This document shows positions 56,782 to 64,000 of a stretch of 64,000 nucleotides of DNA, in pieces. A program made the translations under genes and the position numbers. Numbering within the stretch: the first letter of the stretch is position 1; every line of letters begins with the position of its first letter. The notes under the pieces are model-generated. The model had not been told where the DNA came from, did not search any database, and worked only from the letters and a program-made list of their open reading frames with translations. Origin of the DNA: Daedaleopsis sinensis (taxonomy: Eukaryota > Basidiomycota > Agaricomycetes > Polyporales > Polyporaceae); contig CM066302.1 of assembly GCA_033807695.1 (NCBI GenBank), forward strand, positions 4,650,001 to 4,714,000. Reading direction: 5' to 3'.

Positions 56782-59700
56782 ATGGCCAACCTAGAAGGTG
56801 AGAACGGCGTCCAAGGTCCGATCCACACACTGAAGTGCCCCAGGCGGTGCAAAAAGTGCGACAACGACACCCGCTTCAACCCGAAGGAGCTTACGAAGCA
56901 CGTACGCAATGTCCATTGCGAGAACGCCACGCTTCCGTTCGGCGAGCGCCAACAACTGTTACTCGTACGGAGAGCAACGACTAACGGGGGACCTCCGACA
57001 CTGCACTGCCCGTGTTGCGGTTACGAACACGTCAATCTCGACAGCATGAAGGTCGGCGTCCACACTCTCAGCTCATCCATCCGCTAACAGACGATCACAG
57101 AAGCATGCGACTGTATGCGAGCCTGCACCCCCGCAGCGCAGCAATGGGCCTTCCGATTCGACCGAGGAGCATGCAGAGCCTACTGGAATTCACTCCGCTG
57201 TCGCTGATCACACGCCCATGTCCAAAGATGAAAACTTCACCAGTTTCGTCCCTCTGATAAACATCGATCACGTCGGGTCCGATGACCAGGTGGATTTCGA
57301 CCCAGGTGAGAGAAACATATCTGCTCGACAGACGGAAGTTAACTCCTTGGCTACAAAGGCATGGCTATCGATGACACTTCGACGCAGTACTGCAAGGACG
57401 ACGTCATTGTCGTCACGGCTACCGAAGCATCAGCCCCCCCGCTCCAGCTGCCTATACCCCCCGCGTCCACCTTTGAAGACCTATCCGACGGATCAGAATT
57501 CGAGGCACGAAAGACCACGACATCGGTTTCCAAAGATACGCACGCCATAAGCGAAGATGTGCAAACCTCTTCCGTTTCGCCAAGTGGACACCTCGGCGTC
57601 GGTACTCCCACACGCGCAAGCGAGGCCGACCGATCCGTGGGCACGCGAGATGGGGAACAGCACATGGACGACGTTCCCGTCGTCTATCCCGACGTCCACA
57701 CGGTCATCGATGACTCGAAGCTCGTCCCATTTCACCTTGTTGTGAACCGTCAACACCGACTCCTCATCTGCCTTATCTGCACGACATGCGTGGATCCTTC
57801 CGCACTACCCCGTCACATGAAGTACCACCACTTTCGCCTCCCTGTGCAGCACGTCGCCCAGCTCGTGGCGCACGTAGCCCAACAATACCAAATCCATCCC
57901 AAATCTACCCCCTCCATACCAGTTCAACCTCGCCCGACTGCTATCTACGGCTTGTGCGTGGAACGCCGCCACATATGCCCGGCTTGTAGCCGCGCATACA
58001 AGAATTTGGAAGTCCTGCGGACACACATCCACGTTTGTGCGAAGGGAGCAGCCGAAGAAGAGTCTTCCCCAGAGATCGTATACGCTCAGACACTGAGATA
58101 CGGACAGCCGTGTCGTTATTTCCAGGTAACGATTCCACCACCACCGCAGTTCGACCTTGTCCGGCACGGCATTGAAGTGCTCCGACAAAGGGCCGTGGAC
58201 TCCATCGACAACGACCAAACGAGCAGTTCCATCATCTCCGCGCTTACGCACACGAACGCGGCAATGGCCTTTTGTAGATTGGAGGGATGGAACGAACGGG
58301 TAGCTGGCCTCGATGCAGTCGAAGTAATCGGTTGGATATCCATATCTGACGACGACGCGGTGCTGTCGGCTATCCTCCCGGCTTGCACGCAATATCTGGC
58401 CGACGTACATACCACCTTGAAGGTCGCCAACCACGCGATCAAAAAGCGGCTAGCCCAGTTCAATACGTCAGTGAGCTCGTCCGCCAATCGCATGCTCTCA
58501 CTAAATAAATCCGTCCAGTACTGTTCACAACTCGTACTCGTTCCGCGCCATTCAGCCTAGCTCGCTCACCGCATACACCAAGACCTTCGCGCGACTGGTG
58601 TCATTCCTCGTTCGACTCCACCTCGGTATGGTAGAAGATTACCCATGCGATCTATCGGTCCCTCAACATGCAGCATGCGCCGCCTTCGTACTGTCTCTCG
58701 AAGACCGTGCCACACCCACTTCACACGTCCGCCAACTTCACCAGCTCATGTGGTCAGTTGTGTCAGCGCAGCCCCCTGGAAGCATCCTCGACTTCTCCTG
58801 GTCGCCACTGATGCACTTTACAATATTCAACTCTCTCCACCCCAACGGCCAGTTCCAGCCCGCCTCAACTATCGGTCACAACAACGCACAGACAATTTAC
58901 GCTGTCCGAGCAGTAGTCTTCAACCACGTCTACGTTATCAGCAAAACGACGAACCAGGCCTTCCTCGTGTAGGTGATTTAAACTCTCAAGAACTGTATTG
59001 TAATCACAGCCTCTCGCACAGGGAATACGAGCCGTTCGCGTCCCTCCTCTCCGATGCAACAGAGCGCCCTTTCTCGTATCTCGCCCACATCGCTGAAAGG
59101 GCGGCCCACGTGCGAACGAAAGAAGAAGTGGAACCTCTCGTCGTCTTCACCGACATACACGCCACCCGTCTCATCGTCTCGGGAACGTTTGTTCACTTAC
59201 ACGACATTGGTCGTGCCGTTCGCGGGATCCTCGCGGATTGGGCACAAATCGTGGAGAAGCGGCTGCTCTGCGGCCTCATGAGCATGGACTCCCCCGAATT
59301 CCGCTTCGAGGGCGACCTCAGCAAATGGCACGCTGAAACCCGTCAGGCTAACCCCAACTACGGCGTCTTCCAAGACCCTCGGAACGACGCTGCCCAGATG
59401 GGCCGTGCGCTCCTCGACATCTTCCTTTTCCAGGAAGGTTTCCGCAACCGATACGTGGTCGCTGATGAGAACGGCGCCCGATGGCATCACGCGCTACTCA
59501 TCGAGTTTCTGCGCTCCGCCGAAGAAGCAGAGGCGCGGCTGTGGTCCGCGCTCCACCTGAGCTCTGGTCAACCCGCCAGAGGCACAGAGTGGGAGCCGAT
59601 TCTCCTAGTCAACGCACCAGCCGCCATTCGCAGTGTTTTCCTAATGTACGGTCGCTTGTGCATTCTGTTCGGTTACAACAAAAAGACCGGTGTGGTGAGC

Positions 59701-62287
59701 GCGTTCCTTCAACGACATTCCCCTCACCACTCACTCATTAATTCCAGTCCGGGAACGACTCAGCGATCGTCAGGGTACCAGCGCCCGAAGTCGCACAAGC
59801 ATTCGTTTGGCACATGACCGTCATTCGCCCACTACAACGGGTGTTCGTCCAAGAAGTGTTCAAAGATCGGCCCGAGATCATCCAACGCATGCACACGCTC
59901 GTTTTCCCTGGCCTTGAAGCGGACCTCACATCCGCCGACTTCAGCGGCTTCTTGCAAGAAGACACCGATCTCCATCTCGGCACTCCGATCGGTTTGCGAG
60001 AATGGCGTCACATCACCGCTGCGGTGTGCTCCCACCATGCTGCCGCGATGCTCCCCGAAGCAGACCAGCAGACCAACGACGCCCCTCTTGTTAGTCGACC
60101 AGAAGACGAGCAACGCGGTCATACCACGCGCACGGCGATGACAGTGTATGCCAACAGCAACCACTCGGTGTTCGGAGCCAACGACGACCGCGTTCGGAGA
60201 CACATTCGGTCCAGCGAACGATGGCACAACCTTATAGGCTTGGAGACGTACGCAGACACGCCAACAGCGGCAGTTGCACCACGACCGGATCCTCCTGCAC
60301 TGTCCAGTGCCCTCATTGGCATACTCGGCCCCGCTTTAGTCGAGACTCTGCGTACGGAGATGACCGCGACTATGGCTGCCGCGTGGGCTGACTACGCGTC
60401 GGCCCTACAACAGCGCCCCCTCGCCAAACATCCCCGTTCTACCCCTGTAGCCCAAGTTACCCCCCAGCCCGCTGTTCTCAAAGCCCTTCGCCAATTCACA
60501 CGCAACCCGGACGTGTCGTACAAGTCTCCGCAGCAAGCAGAACTGATCCAGCGCCTACTCGACCGCCAGCAGAACTTATTAGCCGTCATGCCCACCGGAT
60601 ACGGCAAGACGATGATGATGCTCATCCCCGCTGCAATGTTTGAGCCTGGACTTATCACGGTCATCATCACGCCGTTGGAAGGGCTAGTACCGGACCTCGA
60701 GCGGCGGTGCGACCAGTACCGCATACCTCATAGCCGATGGAAGTCTGGGGCGAACGAAAACCCGCTCACGTCGATCGTTTTCGCTTCTGTGGAGGAAGCC
60801 GCGAAGGACCGCTTCCATCAGTACCTGATCTTGCGCAGCGAGGAGGGTACCATCGCCCGCGTCATACTAGAAGAGGTCCACGTCATTCTTCAGCACTCAG
60901 GGTTTCGCTGGTGTATGAGAAGGCTGGCGAAGATACGTCTCGCTGCGGTATGCCTCGTCCTCATGTCCGCAACGTTTCCCGTTTCGCTGGAGAGCGAGAT
61001 CCACCGTCAATTTGGGCTATCGAGTTATGTTTCGCTCCGCATCCCTGGCGCCCGGCCCGAGATCGGCTACCGCGTACACATTGTGTCTTCCAGGAACGAC
61101 GCCCTCCGCCAGCTAGCACGGGAGGTGCTTCTAGCACGCGAGATGCACACCAGGGGCGAACATCTCATGGTGTTCGCCCGGACGACAACGGAGGTCGTGG
61201 TGGTTGCGAAGAAGCTCGGTATCCCCCACTATCACTCACAGCTGCCGCCGGAGGAGCGCACACGTATCTTTCAAGATTATGTCTCCGGCAAGGAGCCAGC
61301 CATTGCGTCGACTACATCGCTGGGGAACGGCATAGACCTACCGAACGTTCGACACGTCTTCCACTTCGGAGCGCCGTACGACATGATCTGCTACGCCCAA
61401 GAGAGCGGCAGGGGCGGCCGCGACGGAGTGCCCTCGTTTTCGACTATCGTGACGTGGGAGGGGTGGAAAGCCAATCCGGCAAGCGTTCCTGCGACCAACA
61501 ACGACCGATTTGGGTACTATCCCATGCTAGACATGATCTCGAACGCGGCGCAGTGCCGACGACTCATCATGTCTCAATTTCTCGACGGGATACGTGTCAC
61601 ATGCATCGAGCTTCCCAACCCGAACTTCTGTGACTACTGCAGCCAGCAAATGTCTATGCCCGCGTTGTCGGTCTTCAGCACGGCGCGCACCGATTTCCCG
61701 GCACCCGCCATCCAACTCGATACCGCGATGCATCGCAGTAGCCTGAAAATTGCCAAGTGCCGCATTGCTGCCATCTCAAAGGTCTTGGACGCTGTGCGGA
61801 AAGGATGCGCGTCTTGCTACGCTCGTGCACGTAACGACTATACCGATCATACAACTCAAGATTGTCTCCGGCTCCCCCTCACCGACCGCAACCCAGGTTA
61901 TCTTGCCTTCAAGTCGGGCAGAGGTGGGTTCGAACTACCAGAAGGCTACTGCTGGTTCTGCACCCTCCCTCAGGTTTGTGCTTTCATGTCCACGAGGCCG
62001 TAATCTCACCACAATCACAGGGAGGCGCCTTCCACCGGGTCCAGAACGGAGTCGCTTGTAGGAACCACGACGTGGCAAAGGCGATAATTTACACCGCGAT
62101 ATGCGATCCCGACCACGACATCTTGTCATCCATCTCCGCAGATCCTCCTGGTGGTCATCGCCCGCCCGACAGTGCCACTCAGTGGCCTCAATGGCTCTCT
62201 AGACGGTCCGCGGAACAGCCCTTTCGCAACCACCTCCTCGTCGTAGAGTGGCTAATACAAAGAATGCAACGAACGCATGCGGCCTGA
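56782..62287 (+). CDS. OrsD-type zinc-finger / RecQ helicase (telomere-linked helicase-like)
   Basis: Seven exons: 56782-57051, 57101-57305, 57359-58470, 58556-58968, 59010-59694, 59748-61973 and 62021-62287. Phases agree, giving 1,725 residues. N-terminus: C2H2/C4-like knuckles (CPRRCKKCDNDTRF ... HVRNVHC, CPCCGY). Residues about 280-390: an OrsD-like domain (LVVNRQHRLLICLICTTCVD, ICPACSRAYKNLEVLRTHIH). C-terminus: RecQ helicase with MPTGYGKT (motif I, about residue 1177), VIITPLEGLVPDLERRC (Ia), VILEEVHVIL (motif II, EEVH for the usual DEAH/DECH), VLMSATFP (III), LGNGIDLPNVRHVFHFG (V) and QESGRGGRDG (VI), then a cysteine-bearing tail (NFCDYCSQQ, YCWFC). Similar OrsD-RecQ proteins are repeated, often subtelomeric genes in agaricomycetes. 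The start ATG is chosen by context; an upstream exon is possible. Confidence 0.85.
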
Positions 62288-64000
62288 GTAACCCTCCGCG
62301 ATCACACCTGGAACCGCTTAAGTCGCATCCACCATATGTTCCAGCTGTCTACAGAAGCCGCACACTTCCATTGTAGACTCACGCGCCGTACCACGCCCGC
62401 TCAGTCCCCATATCCGCGATCACACACTCCGCACACGACTCTAGTGACACATGCGCCGCTCGCCAGGAATCAGCATGACTCACCACGGCCGCTCCGTTAC
62501 GCTATGCAAGTCCACAAAGCGGTCTATTGGTGGCGGCAGCCGCCATTTTTCATCCCCGTTCCCCCTCCTTCGCACTGCTCTCACACATCACCGACCCCAG
62601 TACATCGTCCATATCGCACAACACCCCCGTAGTAATATCAAGGCTACTTCGCCATCCTTCCCTATATATCCAAATTCAAAGTCGCAGTTGGCGTGATACA
62701 CGGACCGCGGTTTGGCCTCATCGCATCTAGCCGCACCAGCGCTTCATCGAACTAAGGTCGTCAGCTCCGATTTGGCTCGCGGAGCACCACTTAGAGTTCG
62801 CCCACCTCTCCCTATCCATTCACTAACCATACTCTATCCAGTCCGGGCCCACACACCCTCGTGATCATCCTTCTGAACAATACGTTCTCGGGGCCGCCCT
62901 CCGCCCTGATAGGCTATCCCCTCGTACGCCCGTGCTTCCGTCGTCTACGTTGCTAGGATCTTGATCGAAACCTCACGCATCATGTAGCTCCCTCGACGTT
63001 CTCACCCACTCCGCTCCGACGGCATACTATCGATCTGCGATCGGTGTCTAAAGGCTGTTCCCGTCGTAGCAGATCTTGTCCCGGCCCAGAAGCTAAGACT
63101 GACTCACTTTGTCTTTCCAGCATCTCGCAGAAAAACCAACGGCTCAATGACACAGTACGCATGGATGTATTCATATCTGCGCATCTACTAACATTTTCTC
63201 GTTCATTTGCAGGGAGGGCGGTCACAGAGCCGCTTCAGCCGCTTCGACGAGACCGCGAATCGAGGTACGCGATTTCAACCGCGGCGCCGTCCGGGGACTC
63301 TTTTGCTGACCACCTTCCGTTCTACTAGTAGAAAGTTGCGGGCAACGAATTCAGGAACAAGCTCGCATTCGCACGCGACCAGGGAGCCGTTACCTCAAAC
63401 AGGGCAAGTCGGGCTACAGGGACAGGCAAGTTTCAGATCTCAACCTCGGAGTAGAGCCCAAGCTGACGCGCACGGTCACAGAAGACCCCGATCGCGTAGG
63501 TGCACCTTAGTACCAACAGGTGCGCAAACCTCCCGGCCCGCCTTTCAGCTCCGCGTGTGGCTGACTTCCCCGACTGTCTGCAGGCCTGACATTCGGCTCC
63601 GCACATCAATCGACATTGCGTCCGACGCAGCCGCCGGCTTGTGGTTGTGCCAGCGTCATTACCGCGCTGCGCCCTTGTTGAATGCTGCCCCGCATGGTGA
63701 CAGTCCACATCTTGGCTCCCAGCACGAAAATGTCCAATATTGAGCATCGCAGATTGGGTACGCGCCACCAGTTCCGGTACGATGTGCTGATATCACTGTC
63801 TATTCTATCAGACATTCCATGTTTGGCGGGTAAGATACACAGCCAGCTCGGGCACTCACGTACGCACCTCCCACCAAGTCCACATATCACCGAATCCCGA
63901 CTAACGACGGCTTTCGCATCTATGTACTTCCGCATCCATGTGCTTAGGTCACAGTTGGACAGTACGGTCCCGGGCTCTTGTTCGAGCCAGATTCACCCGC
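62288..64000. other. Downstream region with weak exon signals
   Basis: No confident gene. At about 63060-63300 the plus strand shows CTTTCCAG | 34-nt segment | GTACGC ... TTTGCAG | GGAGGGCGGTC segment | GTACGC, the layout of small exons of an unidentified plus-strand gene that may run off the window. Minus-strand frames at 63433-63935 are unrecognised. Confidence 0.3.

Overview
The window reads as nuclear DNA of a basidiomycete fungus, most likely an agaricomycete of the mushroom/polypore type. Coding DNA is GC-rich. Most introns are 41-63 nt GT-AG introns with CTNA-like branch sites. The gene content fits: expanded F-box and BTB families, a HAM1-like protein, Plavaka and Ty1/copia transposons, and an OrsD-RecQ helicase. 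Genus and species cannot be told from the sequence. No tRNA, rRNA or CRISPR was found by eye.

Layout. 0-13 kb: five F-box paralogues (two on +, three on -) with a BTB/POZ gene between them; the second F-box copy is frameshifted by a 19-nt deletion. 13.6-17.8 kb: an intact four-exon HAM1-like gene, then a tandem pair of small lineage-specific genes, the second frameshifted. 17.8-21.8 kb: decayed sequence with a retroelement tail, a HAM1 3' remnant and a copied gene flank. 21.8-25.7 kb: a small two-exon gene divergent from a complete seven-exon ATG7 that carries an 825-nt intron. 26.2-29.1 kb: a decayed Plavaka (CACTA-type) transposase on the minus strand.

29.1-33 kb is a low-GC repeat block: interspersed units of about 130 bp, three hairpin headers whose stems differ in sequence but still pair, a degenerate array of about 170-bp period, a degenerate TTAGGG-like tract and a 7-bp tandem repeat. 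34.1-42.8 kb holds three nested elements: copia A (3' truncated) is interrupted by copia B (two LTRs, 5-bp target duplication), and copia B is interrupted by a 265-bp TA-flanked MITE.

42.8-50 kb is a graveyard of gene pieces (Y14-like RNA-binding protein, the mitochondrial tRNA-modification enzyme QRI7, a HAM1 C-terminus on the opposite strand) plus a foldback cluster built on ACGATGAT. 50.1-62.3 kb holds four multi-exon genes: a PIF1-type helicase followed by two genes with OB-fold-like segments on the minus strand, divergent from a 1,725-residue OrsD-RecQ helicase on the plus strand. All four appear to encode nucleic-acid-handling proteins. This cassette, together with the repeat block, suggests subtelomeric or mobile-element biology and is the best candidate here for an undescribed system. 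The last 1.7 kb has only weak exon-like signals.
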